From positions 1 to 30,117 of the forward strand of contig JBFKQC010000048.1 in assembly GCA_041627895.1 (NCBI GenBank): a stretch of DNA of 30,117 bases. Reading direction: 5' to 3'. Shown here in pieces: positions 15,776-23,049 of this stretch (position 1 is the stretch's first letter; each line of letters opens with the position of its first letter). The position numbers were made by a program, and so were the translations under genes. Below the pieces are notes generated by a model. It searched no databases. It saw only the letters and a list, made by a program, of their open reading frames with translations, and was not told the origin of the DNA. The stretch comes from JBFKQC01 sp041627895. Its GTDB lineage: Bacteria; Pseudomonadota; Alphaproteobacteria; Rhodobacterales; Rhodobacteraceae.

Positions 15776-16249
15776 ATGATCCATGTGAACACCACCGTGA
15801 ACGGCGACCCGGCCGAGTTCCTGTGCGAGCCGCGCGAGACGCTTCTGGACGCGCTGCGCGACCGGCTGGACCTGACCGGCGCCAAGGAGGGTTGCGGCAC
15901 CGGCGATTGCGGCGCCTGCACCGTGACGCTGGACGGCCGGCCGGTCTGTTCCTGCCTGGTGCTGGCCGCCGAGGCCGACGGCCGCGAGGTCGGCACCGTC
16001 GAGGGCATCGCCAGGGGCGAGGCGTTGCACCCGTTGCAGCGGAAATTCATCGAACATGCCGCGCTGCAGTGCGGTATCTGCACCCCGGGCATCCTAGTGG
16101 CGGCGAAAGCGCTTCTGGAGAAGACGCCCGATCCCAGCGAAACGGAAGTACGCTACTGGCTGGCCGGCAACCTTTGCCGCTGCACCGGCTATGACAAGAT
16201 CATCCGCGCCGTGATGGATGCGGCGGCGGAGATGCGGGAGAACGCGTGA
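15776..16249 (+). CDS. Molybdenum hydroxylase [2Fe-2S] small subunit (CoxS-like)
   Basis: A 157-residue protein with two [2Fe-2S] clusters. The N-terminal plant-type cluster uses Cys40, Cys45, Cys48 and Cys60 (EGCGTGDCGACTV). The C-terminal cluster uses Cys99, Cys102, Cys134 and Cys136 (LQCGICTPG and NLCRCTGYD). All eight are present. It relays electrons from the Mo centre to FAD. Its stop overlaps the start of the large subunit (TGATG), so translation is coupled. Confidence 0.95.
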   Translation: MIHVNTTVNGDPAEFLCEPRETLLDALRDRLDLTGAKEGCGTGDCGACTVTLDGRPVCSCLVLAAEADGREVGTVEGIARGEALHPLQRKFIEHAALQCGICTPGILVAAKALLEKTPDPSETEVRYWLAGNLCRCTGYDKIIRAVMDAAAEMRENA

Positions 16250-18492
16250 TGGCATTCGACGAGAAGACCGGAGCATTCAAGGTCGTCGGCACCCGCCCCG
16301 ACCGTCCCGACGGCGTCGACAAGGTGACGGGCCGCGCCCGGTTCGGCGCCGATGCCAGTGCGCCGGGCATGCTGCATGCGGTGATCATCCGCTCGCCGCA
16401 TGCCCATGCGCGGATCGTGAAGATCGACACCTCGAAGGCCGAGGCCGCGAAGGGCGTCAAGGCGGTGGTCACGCGCGTCGATTTCGCGGCCGGTCTGAAG
16501 GGCGAGCCCTGGAACATCCTCGAAAACGTGATAGCCGGCGACACGGCGCTGTATGACGGCCACGCGGTTTGTGCGCTGGCGGCGACATCGCTGCTGGCGG
16601 CGAAGGATGCGGCGAAGCTGGTCGAGGTCACCTACGAGGTGCTGCCGCATGTCACCGACGTGGACGCGGCGATGCAGGACGGCGCGCCGGTGATCCGCGA
16701 GGGCGCCGCGGACAGTTCCGTGCCGGCGGGGATGCACCCGAACGTGGTGCGCTACCACGAATCCGGCCACGGCGACCCCGACGAGGGCTTTGCCGAGGCC
16801 GATCTGGTGATCGAGGATCATTTCGTCACCGAGGCGACGCACCAGGGCTATATCGAGCCGCATGCCTGCCTCGCCACGCTGGGCGGCGACGGCCGCGGCG
16901 AGCTTTGGTGCTGCACGCAGGGCCACTGGAACGTGCAGAAGGTCTGTGCCGCGCTTCTGGGGATCGAGACCTCGAAGCTGCGCGTCGCCGCGTCCGAGAT
17001 CGGCGGCGGCTTCGGCGGCAAGACGGCGGTGTTCATCGAGCCTGTCGCGCTGGCGCTTTCCCGCAAGGCCAACCGGCCGGTCAAGCTGGTGATGCCGCGG
17101 GCCGACGTGTTCCGCGCCACGGGGCCGACGGCGTCGACCTCGATGGACGTCAGGATCGGCATGAAGAAGGACGGCACGATCACGGCGGCCTCGGGCGTCT
17201 TCCGATGCCAGGGCGGCGCCTTCCCCGGCGCGCCGATGGAATTCACCGCGATGTGCGCTTTTGCGCCCTACAACCTGAAGCACGTGCGCCAGGTGGGCTA
17301 TGACGTGATGACCAACCGCCCGAAACAGGCGGCCTATCGCGCGCCGGGCTCGCCGATGGCGGCCTTCGCGGTGGAATCGGTGATCGACGAGTTGTGCAAC
17401 CGGCTGGAGCTGGACCCGATCGAGGTGCGGCTGAAGAACGCCAGCCGCGAGGGCACCAAGGCGTCCTTCGGCCCGAAATGGGACCGGATCGGCCTGGTCG
17501 AGACGCTGGAGGCCGCCAAGGCGCATCCGCATTACGCGGCGCCGCTCGCGCCGGGCGCGGGGCGCGGGGTATCCTGCGGCTTCTGGTTCAACCACGGCGG
17601 CGAGACGGCGGTGCAACTGGCGCTCAGCGAAGACGGCACGGTGCAGCTCAGCGTCGGCACGCCGGATATCGGCGGCTCGCGCGCCTCGATGTGCATGATG
17701 GCGGCCGAGGAACTGGGCATCCCTTACGAGGACGTGCGCACCACCATCGCCGACACCGCGACGCTGGGCTACAACGAGATCAGCCACGGCAGCCGCGTGA
17801 CCTATGCCAGCGGGCTGGCCACAATCGAGGCGGCGCGGGACACGATCCGAAAGCTATGCAGGCGCTCCGCGGACAAGTGGGGCATCGACCCCGAGGCGGT
17901 GGAATGGCGCGACGGCGCGGCATATCCCGCGGGCCCGAACGCAGGCGACCACGACCCGCTGCCGATCCGCGAGATCGCGCGGCGCATGGGCCGCACCGGC
18001 GGGCCGATCGTCGGGCATTACGAGGCGACGCCGGAAGGCGCCGGCGTGTCCTTTGCGACCCACATCGTCGATGCCGAGGTCGACCGCGAGACCGGGGCGA
18101 CGAAGGTCACGCGCTACACGGTCGTGCAGGACGCCGGCAAGGCGATCCATCCGACCTATGTGGAAGGCCAGTACCAGGGCGGCGCGGCACAGGGCATCGG
18201 CTGGGCGCTGAACGAGGAGTATATCTACGGGGCCGACGGGCGGCTGCAGAACGCGGGCTTCCTGGACTACCGGATTCCGGTGGCGAGCGATCTGCCGATG
18301 ATCGACACGGTGATCGTCGAGGTGCCGAACCCGGGCCACCCCTACGGCGTGCGGGGCGTGGGAGAGACCTCGATCTGCCCGCCGCTGGCCGCGATCGCCA
18401 ACGCGGTGTCGAATGCCGCGGGCGTCAGGATGCGGCAGTTGCCGATGCGGCCCAGCCGCATTCTGGAGGCGCTGGAGGGACAGGGCAGCTAG
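16249..18492 (+). CDS. Molybdenum hydroxylase Mo-cofactor large subunit (xanthine dehydrogenase family)
   Basis: A 747-residue catalytic subunit that hydroxylates an aromatic or heterocyclic ring, or an aldehyde, with water-derived oxygen. Residues 20-130 are the a/b hammerhead domain; the Mo-pterin domains follow. Seen: GGGFGGK (252-258), active-site loop AYRAPGSP (362-369) and the catalytic Glu706 in GVRGVGETS. The loop lacks the AYRCSFR sequence of true CO dehydrogenase, so CO oxidation is unlikely; relatives include nicotinate, isoquinoline and hydroxybenzoyl-CoA enzymes. Start is ATG 16249, one base of overlap with the small subunit; a GTG one codon earlier is possible. Five bases after its stop begins a three-palindrome array. 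No cofactor-insertion chaperone gene is in the window. Confidence 0.93.
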   Translation: MAFDEKTGAFKVVGTRPDRPDGVDKVTGRARFGADASAPGMLHAVIIRSPHAHARIVKIDTSKAEAAKGVKAVVTRVDFAAGLKGEPWNILENVIAGDTALYDGHAVCALAATSLLAAKDAAKLVEVTYEVLPHVTDVDAAMQDGAPVIREGAADSSVPAGMHPNVVRYHESGHGDPDEGFAEADLVIEDHFVTEATHQGYIEPHACLATLGGDGRGELWCCTQGHWNVQKVCAALLGIETSKLRVAASEIGGGFGGKTAVFIEPVALALSRKANRPVKLVMPRADVFRATGPTASTSMDVRIGMKKDGTITAASGVFRCQGGAFPGAPMEFTAMCAFAPYNLKHVRQVGYDVMTNRPKQAAYRAPGSPMAAFAVESVIDELCNRLELDPIEVRLKNASREGTKASFGPKWDRIGLVETLEAAKAHPHYAAPLAPGAGRGVSCGFWFNHGGETAVQLALSEDGTVQLSVGTPDIGGSRASMCMMAAEELGIPYEDVRTTIADTATLGYNEISHGSRVTYASGLATIEAARDTIRKLCRRSADKWGIDPEAVEWRDGAAYPAGPNAGDHDPLPIREIARRMGRTGGPIVGHYEATPEGAGVSFATHIVDAEVDRETGATKVTRYTVVQDAGKAIHPTYVEGQYQGGAAQGIGWALNEEYIYGADGRLQNAGFLDYRIPVASDLPMIDTVIVEVPNPGHPYGVRGVGETSICPPLAAIANAVSNAAGVRMRQLPMRPSRILEALEGQGS

Positions 18493-18497
18493 GTCGG

Positions 18498-18567
18498 CGC
18501 TGCGCCGTGGACGGCGCAGCGACCTGCTGCGTCGACGCAGCAGCGGCGCGGCCCGTCGACGGGCCGC
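18498..18567. repeat. Array of three palindromes at exact 24-bp spacing
   Basis: Three inverted repeats follow the large-subunit stop. Unit 1 is 18498-18521 (10-bp arms, TGGA loop), unit 2 is 18524-18543 (perfect 20-bp palindrome) and unit 3 is 18548-18567 (perfect 20-bp palindrome). Their centres are at 18509.5, 18533.5 and 18557.5, exactly 24 bp apart. All share the core CGTSGACG (S is C or G), but the outer arm bases differ while each stays self-complementary. It ends 17 bases before the next start codon. Possible roles are RNA hairpins that set relative expression in the operon, or a protein-binding array. Confidence 0.75.
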
Positions 18568-18584
18568 ATCGCGGAAAGGATGGG

Positions 18585-18842
18585 ATGGTCAAGCCCCTCG
18601 TCAAGGTTCACCTCTGGTCCGGCCTCCGCGCGCTTGCCGGCGGGCATGCGGCGGTCGAGGTCCGCGCCGCCACCGTGGGCCAGATGCTCGACGCGCTGAT
18701 CGAAGCGCACCCGGCGCTGGAAGAGGCCATCGACGCCGGGGTGTCGGTCAGCATCGACGGGAAGATCTACGGCCAGGGGCTGACGCAGGCGGTCGCCGAG
18801 GGCCAGGAAATCTATCTGCTGCAAAGGATTAAGGGCGGATGA
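18585..18842 (+). CDS. MoaD/ThiS-family ubiquitin-like protein with C-terminal Gly-Gly
   Basis: An 85-residue protein with the beta-grasp pattern of MoaD/ThiS sulfur carriers: VKVHLWSGLRALAGG, a helix (TVGQMLDALIEAHP), VSIDGKIYGQGL and a C-terminus LLQRIKGG ending exactly in Gly-Gly, the site activated by adenylation. Such proteins carry sulfur for molybdopterin or thiamine synthesis. No MoaE, E1-like activator or ThiG is adjacent. Its place right after a molybdenum hydroxylase suggests a dedicated sulfur donor or accessory role, which is inference. ATG 18585 follows GGAAAGGA. Its last codons overlap the next start (ATGA), so it is coupled to the RidA-family gene. Confidence 0.8.
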   Translation: MVKPLVKVHLWSGLRALAGGHAAVEVRAATVGQMLDALIEAHPALEEAIDAGVSVSIDGKIYGQGLTQAVAEGQEIYLLQRIKGG

Positions 18843-19324
18843 CACCGGAAGAGCGCCTCGCGGCTTTGGACCTGACCCTGCCGGCACCGCTCAGCCTGCC
18901 GCCGGGACTGCATCTGCCGTTCAGCTTCATCAACATCCGCGGCGACCGGGCGCTGATCTCGGGCCACCCCAGGCAGGACGCCGACGGCAAGATCGCCGGC
19001 CCGTTCGGGCAACTGGGCGCCGATCTGACCACCGGCGAGGGCTATGAGGCGGCCCGCGGCATCGCTTTGTCGGTGCTGGCCAACCTGAAGGCCGAGATCG
19101 GCGAGCTTTCCCACGTCGCGGGATGGGTGCGGGTCTTCGGCATGGTCAACTCCGCGCCCGGATTCGCCGAGCAGCATCTGGTGATCAACGGCTTCTCCGA
19201 CCTGATCGTCGAGGTCTTCGGGCCGGAGATCGGTCGCCATTCCCGGTCCGCCATCGGCTGTGCCGGAATGCCGATGAATCCGGCGATCGAGGTGGAGGCA
19301 GAGGTGGTGTTGGCGGGCGATTAG
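18839..19324 (+). CDS. RidA/YjgF family protein (long subgroup)
   Basis: A 161-residue RidA-fold protein, longer at the N-terminus than classical RidA (about 128 residues). Arg136 in SRSAIG and Glu151 in the AIEVEAEVVL strand keep the 15-residue spacing of the active-site pair of RidA (Arg105 and Glu120), so hydrolytic deaminase activity on reactive enamines or imines is plausible. Other motifs: ALISGHPRQDADG and VAGWVRVFGMVNSAPGF. Start overlaps the MoaD-like gene by 4 bases. It probably belongs to the same operon as the molybdenum hydroxylase and may remove a reactive nitrogen intermediate; this is inference. Confidence 0.85.
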   Translation: MTPEERLAALDLTLPAPLSLPPGLHLPFSFINIRGDRALISGHPRQDADGKIAGPFGQLGADLTTGEGYEAARGIALSVLANLKAEIGELSHVAGWVRVFGMVNSAPGFAEQHLVINGFSDLIVEVFGPEIGRHSRSAIGCAGMPMNPAIEVEAEVVLAGD

Positions 19325-19335
19325 CGGGTGTGTTC

Positions 19336-19356
19336 GGTGCGCAATGAATGCGCACC
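19336..19356. terminator. Bidirectional hairpin between ridA-like and BKACE genes
   Basis: GGTGCGCA (19336-19343) and TGCGCACC (19349-19356) pair perfectly around ATGAA, in the 44-bp gap between two convergent genes. The flanking CTACGGG continues a pattern I associate with dispersed intergenic palindromes in proteobacteria, so it may also be a repeat-family copy. Confidence 0.5.
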
Positions 19357-19368
19357 CTACGGGATTGC

Positions 19369-20292
19369 TCAGAACCCGACCTTTGCGGCCCCCTTCAGCC
19401 CCAGCATCGCCCGCGCCTCGTCGGGTGTGGCCGCCGCCCGGCCCAGCCCCTCGATGATGCCTTTCACCTTCCCGACCTGCTGGGCCGAGCTTTCCGCCAG
19501 CACACCCGGCCCGAGCCAGAGCGAATCCTCGAGCCCCACCCGCACGTTGCCGCCCTGCGCCGCCGAGATCGCGGCGATGGCCATCTGGTTGCGCCCCGCG
19601 CCCAGCACGGACCAGCGGTAATCGGCCCCGAACAGCCGGTCGGCGGTGCGCCTCATGTGGGCCACGTCGTCGGGATGCCCGCCGATCCCGCCCAAGAGCC
19701 CGAACACCGTCTGCACGAAGAACGGCGGCTCGACCACGCCCTGGTCGGCGAAATGCGCCAGGTTGTAGAGGTGCGCGGTGTCGTAGCATTCGAACTCGAA
19801 CCTCGTGCCGGAGTGGCGGAGCGTGGTCAGGATGAACTCGATGTCCGCGAAGGTGTTGCGAAAGAGGATGCCCTTGTTGGCGAGATAATCCGCCTCCCAG
19901 TTGTGCTTGAATTCGCTGAACCGGTTCAGCATCCCGAACAGCCCGAAATTCATCGACCCCATGTTCAGCGACGCCAGTTCCGGCTGCCAGTGCGCGGCCG
20001 GGCGCACGCGTTCCTCGACCGTCATCGTCGGCGCGCCGCCGGTGGTGATGTTGATCACCACGTCGACCTGGGACTTGATCGCCGGAAGGATCGGCGCGAA
20101 GGCTTCCGCGCTTTGATCCGGGCGGCCGTCGTCGGGGTCGCGGGCGTGCAGGTGCACGATTGCCGCGCCGGCCTTCGCGGCATCGACCGCCTGGCGCACG
20201 ATCTCGTCTTGCGTCACCGGCAGATGCGGTGACATCGACGGCGTGTGGATCGCGCCGGTGATCGCGGCCGAGATGATGCAGGGGTCGGGCAT
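19369..20292 (-). CDS. BKACE-family beta-keto acid cleavage enzyme (DUF849)
   Basis: A 307-residue zinc enzyme of the 3-keto-5-aminohexanoate cleavage family, which condenses a beta-keto acid with acetyl-CoA and splits it into acetoacetate and a CoA ester. Metal ligands His47 and His49 are in AAIVHLHARDP, and Glu255 in VRVGLEDSLW is the likely third ligand. Other family segments: NITTGGAPTMTVEERV and GGHPDDVAHMRRTADRL. The actual keto acid varies across the family and is not predicted. ATG 20292 has a strong AAAGGAGG ribosome site; the ten upstream codons of open frame are not needed. It is divergent from the SDR gene across 59 bp. Confidence 0.9.
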   Translation of the reverse strand: MPDPCIISAAITGAIHTPSMSPHLPVTQDEIVRQAVDAAKAGAAIVHLHARDPDDGRPDQSAEAFAPILPAIKSQVDVVINITTGGAPTMTVEERVRPAAHWQPELASLNMGSMNFGLFGMLNRFSEFKHNWEADYLANKGILFRNTFADIEFILTTLRHSGTRFEFECYDTAHLYNLAHFADQGVVEPPFFVQTVFGLLGGIGGHPDDVAHMRRTADRLFGADYRWSVLGAGRNQMAIAAISAAQGGNVRVGLEDSLWLGPGVLAESSAQQVGKVKGIIEGLGRAAATPDEARAMLGLKGAAKVGF

Positions 20293-20351
20293 GGGGTCCT
20301 CCTTTGGGGCCGACTGTGGCATGCTCGGCGGGCAGACGACAGGGGGCAGGC

Positions 20352-21116
20352 ATGGACTTGGGACTGACGGGGCATCGGGTGATCGTGACCGGCGCGGCGG
20401 CGGGGATCGGGCGCGCGATTGCCGAGGCGTTCCGCGCCGAGGGCGCCGAGGTCGCGATCTGCGACGTGGACCGGGCGGCGCTGGACGGGGCGGAAGGCTT
20501 TCGGACCGCGTTCTGCGATGTGGCCGACCGCGCCGGGGCGGCGGCCTTCGTCGAGGACATGGCGACCGCCATGGGCGGGCTCGACACGCTGGTCAACAAC
20601 GCCGGCATCGCCGGGCCCACCGGCAGGGTCGACGAGATCGCGCCCGCGGACTGGGACCGCTGTCTGACCATCTGCCTGACCGGACAGTTCAACATGGCCC
20701 GCGCCGCGGTGCCCTGGCTGAGGCAGAGCGCCAATGCCTCGATGGTCAACTTGTCGTCGCTGGCCGGGCGGCTGGGGTTTGCGCTGCGCACGCCCTATGC
20801 GGCGGCGAAGTGGGGGGTGATCGGGTTCACCAGGTCGCTGTCGATCGAGCTTGGGCCGGACCGCATCCGCGTCAACGCGATCCTGCCGGGGCTGGTCGCC
20901 GGCGACCGGCAGCGCCGCGTTCTGGAGGCCAAGGCCGAGCGGCTGGGGATGAGCTATGCCGAGGTCGAGGAACGTGCGTTCTCGTATACCTCGATCAAGG
21001 ACTACGTGACGCCGCAGCAGATCGCCGACCAGGTGCTGTTTCTCGCCTCGGACCGCGGCCGGACGATTTCGGGCCAGGCGATTTCGGTCTGCGGCGACAC
21101 GCAGATGCTGGCCTGA
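20352..21116 (+). CDS. Short-chain dehydrogenase/reductase (SDR family)
   Basis: A 254-residue classical SDR. Cofactor motif TGAAAGIG (13-20), Asp39 after the second strand (favouring NAD), NNAG (82-85) and catalytic Ser136, Tyr149 and Lys153 (YAAAK) are all seen. It oxidises an alcohol or reduces a ketone; the substrate is unknown. The C-terminus SGQAISVCGDTQMLA is typical of the 3-oxoacyl reductase-like group. ATG 20352 is preceded by a G-rich site. Divergent pairing with the BKACE gene suggests that it supplies or consumes that enzyme's keto acid, a guess from position only. Confidence 0.9.
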   Translation: MDLGLTGHRVIVTGAAAGIGRAIAEAFRAEGAEVAICDVDRAALDGAEGFRTAFCDVADRAGAAAFVEDMATAMGGLDTLVNNAGIAGPTGRVDEIAPADWDRCLTICLTGQFNMARAAVPWLRQSANASMVNLSSLAGRLGFALRTPYAAAKWGVIGFTRSLSIELGPDRIRVNAILPGLVAGDRQRRVLEAKAERLGMSYAEVEERAFSYTSIKDYVTPQQIADQVLFLASDRGRTISGQAISVCGDTQMLA

Positions 21117-21229
21117 GGCGCCGGGCGCCGGCCCAGCGCGCTGCAAGCGACATTCCTGGTCGCGTTAGCCGCAGAATCGCCGGCGGTCCCGTGCGGAAAT
21201 TCTGCTGAATACCCGGAAAGGCAGCGGCC

Positions 21230-22066
21230 ATGGATTACCGCCAACTCGTCGACATCGCGCGCTATCCTGTCGACGCGCCCGGCGCCGTGCTGGAGGAACG
21301 GATCGCCGAGGCACGGGAAAGCCTGGCCGAAGACGGATGCGCGGTGCTGCGCGGGTTCCTGACCGCCGCCGGCGTCGCGGCGCTTTGCGACGAGGCCGAC
21401 CGCGCCGCGCCCTTCGCGCACCGCTCGTTCAACCGCACCAACGCCTATTTCACCCGCGACGACCCGAACCTGCCCCCGGCCCACCCGGTCCGCCGGTTCT
21501 TCGAACGCTCGAACGCCTTCGTGCCGGCGGACAATTTCGCGCCGGCCGGCCCGCTTCGCACGATCCACGATGCGCCGGGTTTCGACGACTTCATCCGCGC
21601 CTGCCTGCAGCAGACGCGGTTCTACCGCTACGCCGACCCGCTGGCTGACGTGATCGTGAACGTCGCCGAAGAGGGCCCCGGCTTTCCCTGGCACTTCGAC
21701 ACCAACAACTTCACCGTGACGCTGGCGATCCAGAACGCCGAGGCCGGAGGCGCGTTCGAATACGCGCCGAACATCCGCGACGGCGGCGAGAATTTCGACG
21801 AGGTGACGGCCGTGCTGGACGGGCGGTCCGCGCGCGTGAAATCGCTGGCGCTCAGGCCCGGCGACCTGCAGCTTTTCCGCGGCCGGAACAGCCTGCACCG
21901 GGTGGCGCCGCTCAGCGGCCGCCGGCCGCGCTATGTCGCGATTATATCCTACGTCGAAGAGCCCGGCATGGTGGCGACGCCGGAACGCGCGATCCAGCTC
22001 TACGGCCGGGCGCTGCCGGTGCATTACGAGCGCGCCGGACTGCGCGCGGACGCCTTCATCGACTGA
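21230..22066 (+). CDS. Fe(II)/2-oxoglutarate dioxygenase, ArpA/HalD-like
   Basis: A 278-residue oxygenase of the phytanoyl-CoA-hydroxylase-like group. The iron facial triad is His155 and Asp157 (WHFDTNNF) and His223 (NSLHRV); Arg231 or Arg234 (GRRPRYVAI) likely binds 2-oxoglutarate. In the Rhodobacterales such proteins are often named ArpA-like, and relatives include amino-acid halogenases and hydroxylases. An Asp, not Gly or Ala, in the HxD motif argues for hydroxylation and not halogenation. The substrate is unknown. ATG 21230 follows AAAGGCAG. It lies 113 bp after the SDR gene and before the YghU-like transferase. Confidence 0.82.
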   Translation: MDYRQLVDIARYPVDAPGAVLEERIAEARESLAEDGCAVLRGFLTAAGVAALCDEADRAAPFAHRSFNRTNAYFTRDDPNLPPAHPVRRFFERSNAFVPADNFAPAGPLRTIHDAPGFDDFIRACLQQTRFYRYADPLADVIVNVAEEGPGFPWHFDTNNFTVTLAIQNAEAGGAFEYAPNIRDGGENFDEVTAVLDGRSARVKSLALRPGDLQLFRGRNSLHRVAPLSGRRPRYVAIISYVEEPGMVATPERAIQLYGRALPVHYERAGLRADAFID

Positions 22067-22106
22067 TTCCGGCACCGCCGCACAGGTGCTTGTGCGCCCT
22101 CCGGCC

Positions 22107-22135
22107 TTGGCGCGGGGCGGTTCGGGCACTAGGTC
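22107..22135 (+). promoter_or_regulatory. Predicted promoter for the glutathione transferase gene
   Basis: TTGGCG (22107-22112) and TAGGTC (22130-22135) are 17 bases apart and the -10 lies 29 bases before the start codon. Confidence 0.4.
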
Positions 22136-22164
22136 TGCCTGGAGCCACCAGGAGAGAACCGGCG

Positions 22165-23025
22165 ATGACGGATACCTACGAGCCCCCGAAGGTCTGGGTC
22201 TGGGACAAGCCCTCGGGCGGGCATTTCGCCTCGATCAACCGGCCCGTCGCGGGGGCGACGCATGACAGCGACCTGCCCGTGGGCAGGCATCCGCACCAGC
22301 TTTATTCGCTGGCGACGCCGAACGGGGTGAAGGTGACGGTGCTGTTCGAGGAGCTTCTGGCGCTTGGCATCGAAGAGGCGGAATACGACGCCTGGCTGAT
22401 CCGCATCAACGCCGGAGAGCAGTTCGGCTCGGGTTTCGTGGGGGTCAACCCGAACTCGAAGATCCCGGCGCTGCTGGACCGGTCCGGGCCGTCCCCGGTG
22501 CGGGTCTTCGAAAGCGGCGCGATCCTGCTCTACCTGGCCGAGAAGTTCGGGCGGTTCCTTGGGCCGAACCGGCCCGAGATGCTGTCGTGGCTGTTCTGGC
22601 AGATGGCCTCGGCGCCCTATCTGGGCGGCGGGTTCGGGCATTTCTATGCCTACGCGCCGGAAAAGCTGGAATACCCGATCAACCGGTACGCGATGGAGAC
22701 CAAGCGCCAGCTTGACGTGCTGGACCGGCGGCTGGCCGAGGTTCCGTTCGTCGCGGGCGACGAGTACACGATCGCCGACATGGCGATCTGGGCCTGGTAC
22801 GGGCAGCTTGCGCTCGGGCGGCTCTATTCGGCGGGCGAGTTCCTCGACGCCGGAAGCTACGCCCATGTCCGGCGCTGGGCCGAGGCGATCGACGCGCGCC
22901 CGGCGGTGCGGCGCGGGCGGATGGTCAACCGGGACTTCGGGGACCCGGCGATGCAGCTGCACGAGCGCCACGACGCCGAGGATTTCGAGGCCCGGACGCA
23001 GGACAAGCTGGCCGCGGCGGAATAG
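22165..23025 (+). CDS. yghU: Glutathione transferase YghU-like (disulfide-bond oxidoreductase)
   Basis: A 286-residue glutathione transferase very close to E. coli YghU in length and sequence. It shares the long N-terminal extension (KVWVWDKPSGGHFASINRPV), the thioredoxin-like domain with LYSLATPNGVKVTVL, VNPNSKIPALLDR and FESGAILLYLAEKFG, and the helical domain with FVAGDEYTIADMAIW. These proteins reduce disulfides using glutathione bound as two molecules, in the cytoplasm. ATG 22165 follows AGGAGAGAA. It converges on the EamA transporter with a 24-bp gap. Confidence 0.93.
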   Translation: MTDTYEPPKVWVWDKPSGGHFASINRPVAGATHDSDLPVGRHPHQLYSLATPNGVKVTVLFEELLALGIEEAEYDAWLIRINAGEQFGSGFVGVNPNSKIPALLDRSGPSPVRVFESGAILLYLAEKFGRFLGPNRPEMLSWLFWQMASAPYLGGGFGHFYAYAPEKLEYPINRYAMETKRQLDVLDRRLAEVPFVAGDEYTIADMAIWAWYGQLALGRLYSAGEFLDAGSYAHVRRWAEAIDARPAVRRGRMVNRDFGDPAMQLHERHDAEDFEARTQDKLAAAE

Positions 23026-23049
23026 GGCGGGCGCGCGGCCGCGGTTTGC

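Noticed and set aside
16189..17787. 532-residue minus-strand frame opposite the molybdenum hydroxylase large subunit
   Set aside because: Shadow of a gene with intact cofactor motifs.
16249..18492. Aerobic carbon monoxide dehydrogenase large subunit
   Set aside because: The active-site loop is AYRAPGSP, not the AYRCSFR of true CO dehydrogenase, and accessory cox genes are missing.
18498..18567. CRISPR array
   Set aside because: Units are back-to-back palindromes with varying sequence, no spacers of regular unique sequence and no cas genes.
18498..18567. Rho-independent terminator ending the molybdenum hydroxylase operon
   Set aside because: No T tract follows any of the three hairpins, and the next gene begins 17 bases later on the same strand; internal regulation seems more likely, but partial termination is not excluded.
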